A DNA stretch of 64,000 bases from Williamsia muralis. Its GTDB lineage: Bacteria; Actinomycetota; Actinomycetes; Mycobacteriales; Mycobacteriaceae. The notes beneath the pieces were generated by a model. It saw only the letters and a program-made list of their open reading frames with translations. It made no database searches and was not told the origin of the DNA. The stretch is taken from assembly GCF_002735905.1 (NCBI RefSeq), contig NZ_PEBD01000002.1:62001-126000 (forward strand), read 5' to 3'. The translations under genes were made by a program, and so were the position numbers. Positions 1 to 10,666 of the stretch are shown one piece after another; the first letter of the stretch is position 1, and the number at the start of each line of letters is the position of its first letter.

Positions 1-66
1 CCGAGAAAATTGGTTTTGGTGAGGCGTCTTGCCGGGACTGTCGGCGAAGCTCCATACACTTGCGTC

Positions 67-2808
67 GTGAGTCCTGCCCAGATCAGCAAACCCGGCCGTA
101 CATCGGCGAAATCAGCGTCCAAGGCGCAGCAGCCGACCTTGATGCTGCTCGATGGTCACTCGTTGGCGTTCCGCGCATTTTTCGCGTTACCCGCCGAGAA
201 CTTCAAGACCGCATCAGGTCAGACCACCAACGCCGTGTACGGGTTCACCTCGATGTTGATCAACCTGCTGCGCGACGAGAACCCGAGCCACATCGCGGCC
301 GCCTTCGACGTGTCGCGGCAGACGTTCCGTGCAGAGGTGTTCCCCGAATACAAGGCGCAGCGCAGCTCGGCGCCTGACGAATTCCGTGGCCAGATCGACC
401 TCACCAAGGACGTCCTGGGGGCGATGGGCATCCCGGTTCTGGCCCGGGAGGGTTACGAAGCCGACGACATCATCGCCACGTTGACCACCCAGGCAGCGGA
501 GCAGGGTTTTCGCGTTCTGGTGGTCACCGGTGACCGCGACGCGCTGCAACTGGTGACCGACAACGTCACGGTTCTCTACCCCAAACGTGGCGTCTCGGAG
601 TTGACGCGGTTCACCCCGGACGAAGTGGAGAAGAAGTACGGACTGACGCCTTCGCAGTACCCGGACTTCGCCGCGCTGCGCGGTGACCCGTCGGACAACC
701 TGCCCGGCATTCCCGGCGTGGGGGAGAAGACCGCGTCGAAGTGGATCAGGGAGTACGGGTCGCTGTCTGGTCTGGTGGAGAACGCAGACAAGGTAAAAGG
801 CAAAGTGGGCGACGCCTTTCGCGCCCACGTGGCCAGTGTCCAGATGAACCGTCAGCTCACCGAGCTGGTGCGCGACATGGACCTGCCGATCGGTCCGGAC
901 GACCTGCAGCTGGCGCCCTGGGACCGCAACCAGATCCACCAGCTGTTCGACGACCTCGAGTTCCGGGTGCTGCGGGACCGGTTGTTCACCACCCTCACCT
1001 CCGCCGAGCCAGAAGCCGAGTCGGGCTTCGATCTACGGGGCAGTCAGCTCGGCGCGGGCCAGGTTGCGGATTGGCTTGCCGCGCACGCGGCGCCCGGCAC
1101 CGGGCGGGCAGGCCTCACGATTGTCGGGCCCCGGCAGGTCTACGGGTCGGACGTCACAGGCATCGCGATCGCTGCGGCCGATGGCGAGTCGGCTTACCTC
1201 GATCCCTCCGAGATCGGGCCGGCAGACGAGGAGGCGATCTCCGACTGGCTGGCCGATACCAACGCTGCCAAAGCCATCCACGAGGCCAAGTGGGCGTTCC
1301 ACGCACTTCGCGGCCGCGGCTGGCGTCTCGGCGGGGTCACCAGTGACACGTCGCTCGCTGCCTATCTGGTTCGTCCCGGGCAACGATCGTTCAACCTCGA
1401 TGACCTCGCCCTGCGGTACCTCCGGCGTGAACTGCGCGCGGACGCCGCCCCCAACGACGGTCAGCTCTCGTTGCTCGACGAGGACTCCGGCGCACAGGCC
1501 GCGGCCGACCAGGCGATGCTGCAGGCCCAAGCCGTCGGCGAGCTGGCCGACCGCTTCGACGAGGAGTTGGCGAAGATCGACTCGGCCTCGCTCCTGACGG
1601 ACATGGAGCTGCCACTGCTTTTTGTCCTGGCCGAACTCGAAGCAGCCGGCATCGCCATCGATTCAGCACATCTCGAGGATCTCGAGTCAGGATTCGCTGC
1701 GCGGGTGCGCCAATCCGCGGAAGCGGCCTACGAGGTGATCGGCGAGCAGATCAACCTGGGATCGCCCAAGCAATTGCAGGTCGTACTATTCGACAAACTC
1801 GAGATGCCCAAGACCAAGAAGACCAAGACCGGGTACACCACCGACGCCGATGCGCTGCTTGCGATGTTCGAGAAGACGGGGCACCCGTTCCTGGAACATC
1901 TTCTGGCGCACCGCGACGCCACACGGCTCAAGGTCACGGTGGACGGACTGCTGAAGTCCGTCTCGGACGACGGACGGGTGCACACCACCTTCAACCAGAC
2001 CATCGCGGCGACCGGTAGGTTGTCGTCCACCGAGCCGAACCTCCAGAACATCCCGGTCCGTACCGATGCCGGCCGACAGATCCGTCAGGGGTTTGTCGTG
2101 GGTTCGGGTTTCGAGACGTTGATGACGGCCGACTACAGCCAGATCGAGATGCGGATCATGGCACATCTGTCCGGCGACGCCGGATTGATCGAGGCCTTCA
2201 ACACCGGTGAGGATCTGCACAGCTTCGTGGGATCTCGTGCTTTCGGCGTGCCGATCGACGAGGTGACCCCCGATATGCGCCGTCGGGTCAAGGCGATGAG
2301 CTACGGGCTCGCGTACGGCCTGAGTGCCTTCGGTTTGTCGGCGCAGCTCAAGATCAGCACGAGCGAAGCCAAAGAACAGATGGAGGCCTACTTCACCCGG
2401 TTCGGCGGGGTGCGCGACTACCTGCACGAAACCGTCGAAGAGGCCCGCCGTAACGAGTACACGTCCACCCTGTTCGGGCGCCGTCGCTACCTGCCCGACC
2501 TCAACAGCGACAACAGGCAACGGCGCGACGTCGCCGAGCGGGCGGCGCTCAACGCGCCCATCCAGGGCACCGCTGCCGACATCATCAAGGTCGCCATGAT
2601 CGATGTCCAACGCGCGCTCGCAGAACAGAACCTGACGTCGCGCATGTTGCTGCAGGTGCACGACGAGCTGGTGTTCGAGGTCGCGCCGGGTGAGAAAGAG
2701 CAACTGGAGTCCCTCGTCCGCGCAAAGATGGGTGGGGCGATCGAGTTGTCGGTGCCGTTGGACGTATCGATCGGCTACGGCCGGTCCTGGGACGAGGCCG
2801 CGCACTGA
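67..2808 (+). CDS. polA: DNA polymerase I
   Basis: Repair and Okazaki-fragment polymerase with a 5' flap nuclease, about 913 residues. The N-terminal third carries FEN nuclease motifs (LLDGHSLAFRAFF, GYEADDIIATL, TGDRDALQLV). The middle third corresponds to the 3'-5' exonuclease fold but I see no convincing DxE catalytic pair, as expected for actinobacterial PolA, which lacks proofreading. The C-terminal third has polymerase motif A (DYSQIEMR), motif B (RRRVKAMSYGLAYG) and motif C (QVHDELVFE). The frame is open upstream to a TTG at 10, but the GTG at 67 is preferred because conserved sequence begins about 25 residues after it and the extra residues look unlike PolA. In M. tuberculosis polA is followed directly by rpsA; here about 14 kb of other genes separates them. 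Confidence 0.97.
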   Translation: MSPAQISKPGRTSAKSASKAQQPTLMLLDGHSLAFRAFFALPAENFKTASGQTTNAVYGFTSMLINLLRDENPSHIAAAFDVSRQTFRAEVFPEYKAQRSSAPDEFRGQIDLTKDVLGAMGIPVLAREGYEADDIIATLTTQAAEQGFRVLVVTGDRDALQLVTDNVTVLYPKRGVSELTRFTPDEVEKKYGLTPSQYPDFAALRGDPSDNLPGIPGVGEKTASKWIREYGSLSGLVENADKVKGKVGDAFRAHVASVQMNRQLTELVRDMDLPIGPDDLQLAPWDRNQIHQLFDDLEFRVLRDRLFTTLTSAEPEAESGFDLRGSQLGAGQVADWLAAHAAPGTGRAGLTIVGPRQVYGSDVTGIAIAAADGESAYLDPSEIGPADEEAISDWLADTNAAKAIHEAKWAFHALRGRGWRLGGVTSDTSLAAYLVRPGQRSFNLDDLALRYLRRELRADAAPNDGQLSLLDEDSGAQAAADQAMLQAQAVGELADRFDEELAKIDSASLLTDMELPLLFVLAELEAAGIAIDSAHLEDLESGFAARVRQSAEAAYEVIGEQINLGSPKQLQVVLFDKLEMPKTKKTKTGYTTDADALLAMFEKTGHPFLEHLLAHRDATRLKVTVDGLLKSVSDDGRVHTTFNQTIAATGRLSSTEPNLQNIPVRTDAGRQIRQGFVVGSGFETLMTADYSQIEMRIMAHLSGDAGLIEAFNTGEDLHSFVGSRAFGVPIDEVTPDMRRRVKAMSYGLAYGLSAFGLSAQLKISTSEAKEQMEAYFTRFGGVRDYLHETVEEARRNEYTSTLFGRRRYLPDLNSDNRQRRDVAERAALNAPIQGTAADIIKVAMIDVQRALAEQNLTSRMLLQVHDELVFEVAPGEKEQLESLVRAKMGGAIELSVPLDVSIGYGRSWDEAAH

Positions 2809-2844
2809 CGATCAGTGGACCGCCCGAAGTTTCTTTCGGATCCG

Positions 2845-2871
2845 TGTCGATCTGACGGATCGTCGTTCGAC
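2845..2871 (+). promoter_or_regulatory. Candidate ECF42-type promoter for the DGPF/sigma pair
   Basis: TGTCGA at 2845-2850, a 17-nt spacer, then CGAC at 2868-2871. This matches the -35 (TGTCGA) and -10 (CG[A/T]C) elements I recall for ECF42 sigma factors, which drive their adjacent DGPF genes. The element sits about 70 nt upstream of the DGPF gene start at 2941, and the cognate-type sigma factor is the next gene. A GATCCGT/ACGGATC inverted repeat (2839-2845 and 2855-2861) overlaps it. Confidence 0.6.
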
Positions 2872-2940
2872 GTATGACTGAGAACCTCGAACGGAACTCT
2901 CGCAGGGACACCTGCGATCACACGGAACAGGGAGAACGCA

Positions 2941-3363
2941 ATGCGCTACATGCTGATCATGCGAACCAGTGAAGAAGCCATCGAAGCGAGTAAGTCGATG
3001 GCCTTCGAGGAGATCATCGCTGCCATGGGCGCGTACAACGAGTCGCTGATGAAGGCGGGTGTACTGCTCGCCGGTGAAGGCCTCTCGGGCGCAGAAGAAG
3101 GTTTCGTGGTGGACTTCGACTCCGACCCGCCGGTGGTCACCGACGGCCCGTACGCCGAGGCGAAGGAACTCTTCAGCGGCTTCTGGATCCTGCAGGTCGC
3201 GAGCAAAGAGGAAGCGGCGCAATGGGCTTCGCGTTGCCCGTTGGGTCCGGGCGTGAAGCTCGAGGTGCGCCGCGTCACCGAGGTCGAGGACTTCCCGGCC
3301 GACAACGAGTGGATTCAGAAGGAAGAGCAGTGGCGCGAGAAGCTCGATCAGCGCACCAGCTGA
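2941..3363 (+). CDS. YciI/DGPF-domain protein
   Basis: A 140-residue ferredoxin-like alpha/beta barrel protein of the YCII/DGPF family. The family signature appears as DGPYAEAKELFSGFWIL near residues 66-82, with Tyr in place of the usual Phe. A GGGAG ribosome-binding site lies just before the ATG. The gene ends 11 nt before an ECF sigma factor on the same strand, the standard arrangement for ECF42 loci, so the two are very likely co-transcribed and functionally linked. The biochemical role of DGPF proteins is unknown; by context it is a target and partner of the sigma factor rather than a classical anti-sigma factor. There is no signal peptide or membrane segment, so it should be cytoplasmic. 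Confidence 0.85.
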   Translation: MRYMLIMRTSEEAIEASKSMAFEEIIAAMGAYNESLMKAGVLLAGEGLSGAEEGFVVDFDSDPPVVTDGPYAEAKELFSGFWILQVASKEEAAQWASRCPLGPGVKLEVRRVTEVEDFPADNEWIQKEEQWREKLDQRTS

Positions 3364-3374
3364 TCTGAGCGCAG

Positions 3375-4628
3375 GTGAGTTCCAGCGACCCCATCCGCCG
3401 CACCGTCGACGCGGTGTGGCGGATGGAGGCGGCCAAGATCATCGCCACCCTGACACGGATGGTCGGTGATGTCGGTGTCGCCGAGGACCTGGCCCAGGAG
3501 GCGCTGGTCCAGGCGCTGACGCAGTGGTCGGAGTCGGGTGTCCCGCGGAATCCGGGCGCCTGGCTCACCTCGGTGGCCAAGCGAAGGGCAGTCGATGGCT
3601 GGCGTCGGCAGGAACGTCTCGACGCCAAGTATGCGGAGATGGCCCGCGACCTCGATTCCAGGCCGGATGCCGACCTCGGCTGGGACCCCGACCACATCGA
3701 CGACGACGTGTTGCGGCTGGTCTTCGTCTCCGCCCACCCGGTGTTGTCGCGGGAGGGACAGATCGCTCTGACGTTGAGAGTCGTCGGTGGTCTCACCGCC
3801 GAAGAGATCGCCAAGGCGTTCCTCGTGTCCACGGCGACCGTTCAACAGCGAATCGTGCGCGCGAAGAAAACGCTCAGCGCAGCTCGGGTGCCGTTCGAGG
3901 TGCCGACCCGCGAGGACTATCCGCGCCGGCTCTCCGCCGTGCTGAGTGTGATCTACCTGGTGTTCAACGAGGGTTACGCCGCGTCATCAGGCGAGCGGTG
4001 GATCCGCACCGAGTTGTGCGACGAGGCGTTGCGGCTCGGGCGGATCCTGGCAGGACTCGTCCCCGACGAACCCGAAGTGCACTCGCTGGTGGCGTTGATG
4101 GAGTTCCAGGCATCACGTTTCGCCGCACGCACAGCACGAGACGGTTCGCCGATCCTGCTGGCCGACCAAGACCGCAGTCGATGGGACCGTATCCAGATCC
4201 GCCGGGGCGTCGCGGCGCTGGCTCGCGCCGACGCATGCGGTCGCGGACGCGGTCCCTACGGTCTGCAGGCGGCGCTGGCCGAATGCCATGCGAGCGCGCC
4301 GGCCGCCGAGGACACCGACTGGTCACGCATCGTCCTGCTCTACGAGGCGCTCGGCCGCCTGTCCCCGTCTCCGGTTGTCGAACTCAATCGTGCTGTCGCG
4401 GTCTCGAAGGCCTCTGGCCCGGCGGCAGCACTCGACATCGTCGACGGACTCGTCGCAGACGGTGCGCTGGCGCGCTCACACCTGCTCCCGGCGGTCCGCG
4501 GCGAGCTCTTGGGGCAGCTCGGGCGGGTTGAGGAGGCACGTACCGAATTGCTGGCTGCAGCGGAGATGACCGGAAACCAAAGGGAGCGAGACGTTCTCCT
4601 CGGGAAAGCCCGCGCATTCGACGCGTGA
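3375..4628 (+). CDS. ECF42-type RNA polymerase sigma factor with C-terminal extension
   Basis: A 417-residue sigma factor starting at GTG. Residues ~1-90 form region sigma2 (VEDLAQEALVQAL-like helix, WLTSVAKRRAVDGWRR), and ~110-180 form sigma4 with a helix-turn-helix (LTAEEIAKAFLVSTATVQQRIVRAKK). A further ~220 residues, helical and TPR-like (SVIYLVFNEGYAASSGERWIRTEL, LYEALGRLSPSPVVELNRAVAV), are diagnostic of the ECF42 group. In this group the C-terminal extension is reported to be needed for activity and no membrane anti-sigma factor is encoded nearby, which agrees with what is seen here. It is expected to transcribe the upstream DGPF gene from the TGTCGA/CGAC promoter. The inducing signal is unknown. 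Confidence 0.9.
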   Translation: MSSSDPIRRTVDAVWRMEAAKIIATLTRMVGDVGVAEDLAQEALVQALTQWSESGVPRNPGAWLTSVAKRRAVDGWRRQERLDAKYAEMARDLDSRPDADLGWDPDHIDDDVLRLVFVSAHPVLSREGQIALTLRVVGGLTAEEIAKAFLVSTATVQQRIVRAKKTLSAARVPFEVPTREDYPRRLSAVLSVIYLVFNEGYAASSGERWIRTELCDEALRLGRILAGLVPDEPEVHSLVALMEFQASRFAARTARDGSPILLADQDRSRWDRIQIRRGVAALARADACGRGRGPYGLQAALAECHASAPAAEDTDWSRIVLLYEALGRLSPSPVVELNRAVAVSKASGPAAALDIVDGLVADGALARSHLLPAVRGELLGQLGRVEEARTELLAAAEMTGNQRERDVLLGKARAFDA

Positions 4629-4675
4629 CAGGACACATTGGTAAAAAGACGAGAATCCAGCGGCACCCCCAGTAG

Positions 4676-4691
4676 TGTGGTTGAAGTCACA
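4676..4691 (+). promoter_or_regulatory. Candidate CRP/GlxR-like site upstream of the sdh operon
   Basis: TGTGG-TTGAAG-TCACA fits the CRP-family consensus TGTGA-N6-TCACA with one mismatch. It lies about 20 nt upstream of the first gene of the succinate dehydrogenase operon, overlapping a possible -10 (TAGTGT, 4672-4677). In that position binding would most likely repress. CRP/GlxR control of TCA-cycle genes is known in corynebacteria and mycobacteria; its operation here is inference. Confidence 0.45.
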
Positions 4692-4711
4692 CATCGCTTG
4701 GAGGTATGGAC

Positions 4712-5005
4712 ATGGCATCAGCCGGTATGAACGAACTCCATCACAGCATCGGAGCTCTGCGGCACCACATCGTCGCGCTGAAATTGCAGTACGGGGACGC
4801 CGACTCGGTGCGCCGTCTGACCAATGATCTCGACCGGCTCGAGATCGACCTGCACGATTTCGAGCAGTCGCCACCGCGCATGCTGCGGCCACCGGTCAAC
4901 AAGTCCGACGTGGTGTACGTACCCGACAGCAAGTCCGACGAGTCGGCATGGCTGGGCGCACAAGACGAAGGGCTGGGTTTCCACTCGCGTAAGCGGACGA
5001 TGTGA
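4712..5005 (+). CDS. Small conserved protein of the Sdh1 operon
   Basis: A 97-residue soluble protein with no transmembrane segment. The N-terminal half is predicted helical (MNELHHSIGALRHHIVALKLQYGD); the C-terminal half is polar. The ATG at 4712 is chosen over that at 4706 because the Shine-Dalgarno GGAGG (4700-4704) lies 7 nt before it but only 1 nt before the earlier ATG. It overlaps the membrane anchor gene by 4 nt (GTGA), implying translational coupling. Size and position match the uncharacterised Rv0250c that accompanies the M. tuberculosis sdh1 genes (from memory). A role in assembly or regulation of Sdh1 is plausible but nothing in the sequence proves it. Confidence 0.75.
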   Translation: MASAGMNELHHSIGALRHHIVALKLQYGDADSVRRLTNDLDRLEIDLHDFEQSPPRMLRPPVNKSDVVYVPDSKSDESAWLGAQDEGLGFHSRKRTM

Positions 5006-5826
5006 GCGCCCCCGCGACTGAGCGGGGCACAACGGGAGTCTTTTCGCCGGGTCGGGCACGCATCTTGGTGCGCACCCTCCGCGAAGACCGGTGGTGGGTT
5101 CCGCCCTTGCTGACGGTGTTGGGACTCTCCGCGTTCATCATCTACGCCACGGTGCGCTCGTTTGTCCGCAGCGCGTACTGGGTCGAGGACTATCACTACC
5201 TCACGCCGTTCTATTCACCCTGTCTCAGCGAGTCGTGCGTGCCCGGCTCGAGTCACTTCGGCACTCCGTTCCCGGAACTGCCCATCTGGATTCCGCTCGG
5301 GTTCGTGGTGTTGCCGTTCCTGCTCGGTTTCCGATTGACCTGCTATTACTACCGCAAGGCCTACTATCGCTCGATCTGGTTCTCGCCGCCGGCGTGCGCG
5401 GTCGCCGAGCCACACAGTCGCTATACGGGGGAGACGCGGCTACCGCTGATCATCCAGAACGCGCATCGGTACTTCTTTTATGCGGCGGTCATCGTGTCGG
5501 TGATCAACACCTACGACGCTCTCACGGCATTCCACGGCAAAGGTGGGGGCTTCGGTTTCGGTCTTGGCAACGTGATCCTGATCGCCAACGTGGTGTTGCT
5601 CTGGATCTACACGATCTCGTGCCATTCCTGTCGGCATGTCACCGGCGGCCGCCTCAAACACTTTTCCGCTCATCCCATCCGATACCGGGTGTGGACGCAG
5701 GTGTCCAAGCTCAACACCCGGCACATGCAGTTCGCCTGGATCACGCTGGGCACGCTTGTCCTCACCGATTTCTACGTGATGCTCGTTGCCAGCGACACGA
5801 TCTCGGATCTGCGATTTGTGGGTTGA
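5002..5826 (+). CDS. Sdh1-type succinate dehydrogenase membrane anchor subunit
   Basis: A 274-residue membrane protein with about five hydrophobic helices (roughly 33-53, 94-115, 152-170, 188-206, 243-262). It anchors the SdhAB catalytic dimer and passes electrons to menaquinone. Residues 207-212 read C-H-S-C-R-H at the end of the fourth helix, and further cysteines lie at 74 and 79. Mycobacterial Sdh1 has been described as having a membrane-embedded Rieske-type [2Fe-2S] cluster, and this Cys/His cluster is the likely ligand set; the assignment by motif is my inference. The GTG start overlaps the preceding stop. It is followed by sdhA, and the order (small protein, anchor, A, B) is that of mycobacterial sdh1. 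Confidence 0.85.
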   Translation: MSAPATERGTTGVFSPGRARILVRTLREDRWWVPPLLTVLGLSAFIIYATVRSFVRSAYWVEDYHYLTPFYSPCLSESCVPGSSHFGTPFPELPIWIPLGFVVLPFLLGFRLTCYYYRKAYYRSIWFSPPACAVAEPHSRYTGETRLPLIIQNAHRYFFYAAVIVSVINTYDALTAFHGKGGGFGFGLGNVILIANVVLLWIYTISCHSCRHVTGGRLKHFSAHPIRYRVWTQVSKLNTRHMQFAWITLGTLVLTDFYVMLVASDTISDLRFVG

Positions 5827-5901
5827 TCTCTTGCCTCACAGCATATTTCGAGTGATGGATCCCCAGTCATCCCACTCTCACCCCAGAGGAGTCAACTGTA
5901 G

Positions 5902-7824
5902 ATGACCGAAACAGAACGGCATCAGTACGACGTCGTGGTCATCGGCGCCGGTGGCGCAGGCCTGCGTGCGGTCATCGAGGCCCGAGAACGAGGCCATTCG
6001 GTGGCGGTGGTCTGCAAATCGCTGTTCGGCAAGGCGCACACCGTGATGGCCGAAGGCGGTTGCGCGGCGTCGATGGGTAACGCCAACTCGAAGGACAACT
6101 GGCAGACGCACTTCAAGGACACCATGCGCGGGGGCAAGTTCCTCAACAACTGGCGGATGGCCGAGTTGCACGCCAAAGAGGCACCGGACCGGGTCTGGGA
6201 ACTGGAGACCTACGGTGCATTGTTCGACCGAACCGAGGACGGCCGGATCTCGCAGCGGAACTTCGGCGGGCACACCTATCCTCGCTTGGCACATGTCGGC
6301 GACCGGACGGGTCTGGAGCTGATCCGCACCATGCAGCAGAAGATCGTGTCTCTGCAGCAAGAAGACTTCGCTGCCACCGGGGATTACGAGTCGCGTATCA
6401 AGGTGTTCGCCGAATGCACGATCACCGAGCTGCTCAAGGACGGCGACGCGATTTCAGGTGCCTTCGGGTATTGGCGGGAGTCGGGCAGGTTCGTCCTGTT
6501 CGAGTCGCCGGCGGTGGTGCTGGCAACCGGCGGGATCGGTAAGTCGTTCAAGGTCACCTCCAACTCATGGGAGTACACCGGCGACGGGCATGCCCTGGCA
6601 CTGCGGGCCGGCGCCAGCTTGATCAACATGGAGTTCATCCAGTTCCACCCAACCGGGATGGTGTGGCCTCCCAGCGTCAAGGGAATCCTGGTGACCGAGG
6701 GTGTGCGCGGCGATGGCGGAGTTCTGAAGAACACCGACGGCAAGCGCTTCATGTTCGATTACATCCCACCGGTGTTCAAGGGCCAGTACGCCGAGACCGA
6801 AGAAGAGGCCGACGAATGGCTGGCCGACAACGACAGTGCCCGGAGGACTCCCGACCTCTTGCCACGAGACGAAGTGGCCCGGGCCATCAACGAGGAGGTC
6901 AAGGCCGGACGCGGTACGCCGCACGGAGGGGTGTTCCTCGACATCGCATCGCGGATGCCGGCAGACGAGATCATCCGTCGGCTGCCGTCGATGCATCATC
7001 AGTTCAAAGAACTGGCCGACGTGGACATCACCGCCGAACCGATGGAAGTGGGTCCCACGTGCCACTACGTGATGGGCGGTATCGAGGTGGACCCGGATAC
7101 CGGTGCGGCCGCGGTTCCGGGTCTGTTCGCGGCAGGGGAGTGCTCTGGCGGGATGCACGGGTCGAATCGACTCGGCGGCAACTCGTTGTCCGATCTGCTG
7201 GTGTTCGGCCGTCGGGCCGGACTCGGGGCAGCGGCGTACGTGGAATCGCTCGAGTCGCACCCGACGGTGTCCGACGACGACATCGACCGGGCAGCCAAGT
7301 TCGCGCTCGCGCCTTTTGATCCACCCGCCGAGGGCAAGCCCGAGAATCCGTACACGCTGCAGATAGACCTCCAGCAGGCCATGAACGATCTGGTCGGCAT
7401 CATTCGCAAAGCTGACGAGGTCGAGGAAGCCATCGAAGTCCTCGCCGAGATCCGCGGTCGGCTCTCCGGGATGCAGGTGGAAGGCCACCGCCAGTTCAAC
7501 CCGGGTTGGCACCTTGCTGTCGACCTGCGCAACATGCTGATCGTCTGCGAGTGCGTGGCCAAGGCAGCGCTGATGCGCACCGAGAGTCGCGGGGGTCACA
7601 CGCGCGACGACTACCCGGGGATGGACTCGGCCTGGCGCAACACACTGCTGGTCTGTACGGCCGACGGGTCAGGCGACGATCCCGTTCCGGAGGTCTCGAT
7701 CGAGAAGAAGGAACAGGTTCAGATACGGCCGGAGCTCCTCGAGCTCTTCGACTTCGACGAGATCGAGAAGTACTACACGGCCGACGAGATCTCGGGGCAT
7801 CCGAATGCCGGCGCCGGGGCATGA
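5902..7824 (+). CDS. sdhA: Succinate dehydrogenase/fumarate reductase flavoprotein subunit
   Basis: A 640-residue FAD subunit that oxidises succinate to fumarate. It opens with the dinucleotide-binding motif VVIGAGGAGLRAVIEA. The SLFGKAHTVMAEGGCA segment contains the histidine position used for covalent FAD attachment. QFHPTG and CHYVMGGIEVD belong to the substrate site, and GSNRLGGNSLSDLLVFGRRAG is a family signature. A GAGGAG ribosome-binding region (CCAGAGGAGTC) precedes the ATG. Its length and the KKEQVQIRPELLELFDF tail fit the Sdh1 class rather than the four-subunit Sdh2. It lies third in a four-gene operon. Confidence 0.95.
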   Translation: MTETERHQYDVVVIGAGGAGLRAVIEARERGHSVAVVCKSLFGKAHTVMAEGGCAASMGNANSKDNWQTHFKDTMRGGKFLNNWRMAELHAKEAPDRVWELETYGALFDRTEDGRISQRNFGGHTYPRLAHVGDRTGLELIRTMQQKIVSLQQEDFAATGDYESRIKVFAECTITELLKDGDAISGAFGYWRESGRFVLFESPAVVLATGGIGKSFKVTSNSWEYTGDGHALALRAGASLINMEFIQFHPTGMVWPPSVKGILVTEGVRGDGGVLKNTDGKRFMFDYIPPVFKGQYAETEEEADEWLADNDSARRTPDLLPRDEVARAINEEVKAGRGTPHGGVFLDIASRMPADEIIRRLPSMHHQFKELADVDITAEPMEVGPTCHYVMGGIEVDPDTGAAAVPGLFAAGECSGGMHGSNRLGGNSLSDLLVFGRRAGLGAAAYVESLESHPTVSDDDIDRAAKFALAPFDPPAEGKPENPYTLQIDLQQAMNDLVGIIRKADEVEEAIEVLAEIRGRLSGMQVEGHRQFNPGWHLAVDLRNMLIVCECVAKAALMRTESRGGHTRDDYPGMDSAWRNTLLVCTADGSGDDPVPEVSIEKKEQVQIRPELLELFDFDEIEKYYTADEISGHPNAGAGA

Positions 7825-7860
7825 CCGTGCGCTCAGCGCCGACGAGGCAGGAGATTCGAC

Positions 7861-8607
7861 ATGGGGTATGACGCCAACTTCCGGATCTGGCGCGGGGACA
7901 TAGAGGGTGGTGAACTGCAGGACTTCACCGTCAACGTGAACGAGGGCGAGGTGGTACTCGACATCATCCACCGGCTCCAGGCCACCCAGACGCCCGATCT
8001 GGCGGTGCGCTGGAACTGCAAGGCAGGCAAGTGTGGCTCGTGCTCGGCTGAGGTGAACGGCCGGCCAAAGCTGTTGTGCATGACCAGGATGTCGACCTTC
8101 ACCGAGGCAGACGTCATCACCGTGACCCCACTGCGCACGTTCCCGGTGATCCGGGACCTCGTCACCGACGTGTCGTTCAACTACCAGAAGGCCCGTGAGA
8201 TCCCGTCGTTCACGCCGCCGCCGGGCCTCAAGGCGGGGGAGTACCGGATGAAGCAGGTGGACGTCCAGCGCTCTCAGGAGTTCCGCAAGTGCATCGAGTG
8301 TTTCCTCTGCCAGGACACCTGCCACGTCGTCCGCGATCACGAGGAGAACAAGGAGCAGTTCGCCGGCCCCCGCTATCTGATGAGGATCGCCGAACTGGAC
8401 ATGCACCCGCTCGACGTCGCCGAACGTCGCGATTCGGCGCAGGCAGAGCACGGCCTGGGGCTGTGCAACATCACCAAGTGTTGTTCAGAAGTATGCCCCG
8501 AGCACATCAAGATCACCGACAATGCGCTGATCCCGATGAAGGAACGTGTTGTGGATCGCAAGTACGATCCACTGGTCTGGTTGGGTAACAAGCTGTTTCG
8601 GCGCTGA
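7861..8607 (+). CDS. sdhB: Succinate dehydrogenase iron-sulfur subunit
   Basis: A 248-residue electron-transfer subunit with three clusters. The N-terminal ferredoxin domain binds [2Fe-2S] through WNCKAGKCGSCS and a later Cys (KLLCM). The C-terminal domain has CIECFLCQDTCH and then NITKCCSEVCPEHIKIT, the ligands for the [4Fe-4S] and [3Fe-4S] centres. It is the last gene of the Sdh1 operon, 36 nt after sdhA, and relays electrons from FAD to the membrane anchor. Confidence 0.95.
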   Translation: MGYDANFRIWRGDIEGGELQDFTVNVNEGEVVLDIIHRLQATQTPDLAVRWNCKAGKCGSCSAEVNGRPKLLCMTRMSTFTEADVITVTPLRTFPVIRDLVTDVSFNYQKAREIPSFTPPPGLKAGEYRMKQVDVQRSQEFRKCIECFLCQDTCHVVRDHEENKEQFAGPRYLMRIAELDMHPLDVAERRDSAQAEHGLGLCNITKCCSEVCPEHIKITDNALIPMKERVVDRKYDPLVWLGNKLFRR

Positions 8608-8803
8608 ACCCTCGGTGTTCGGCTCCTGGTCGGCAATTGCCGGGTGAGAAGCCGTCCGGAGCGGCCATCGGCCGGCGGATATCGGCTTTGCGGTAGCGGA
8701 TGTGTGGCTTCGGCGGAATCCGGGTATGTGCGACCCGAACCAACGCTGCGTTCAGCACGTAGGGTTGGTCACGTCAACCGCCGAGCCGATCGACGAGGTG
8801 TGC

Positions 8804-10662
<1,859 letters not shown>

Positions 10663-10666
<4 letters not shown>

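Noticed and set aside
8631-8642. Perfect 12-bp palindrome CGGCAATTGCCG after sdhB
   Set aside because: No T-run and no nearby promoter element; too short on its own to call an operator or terminator.
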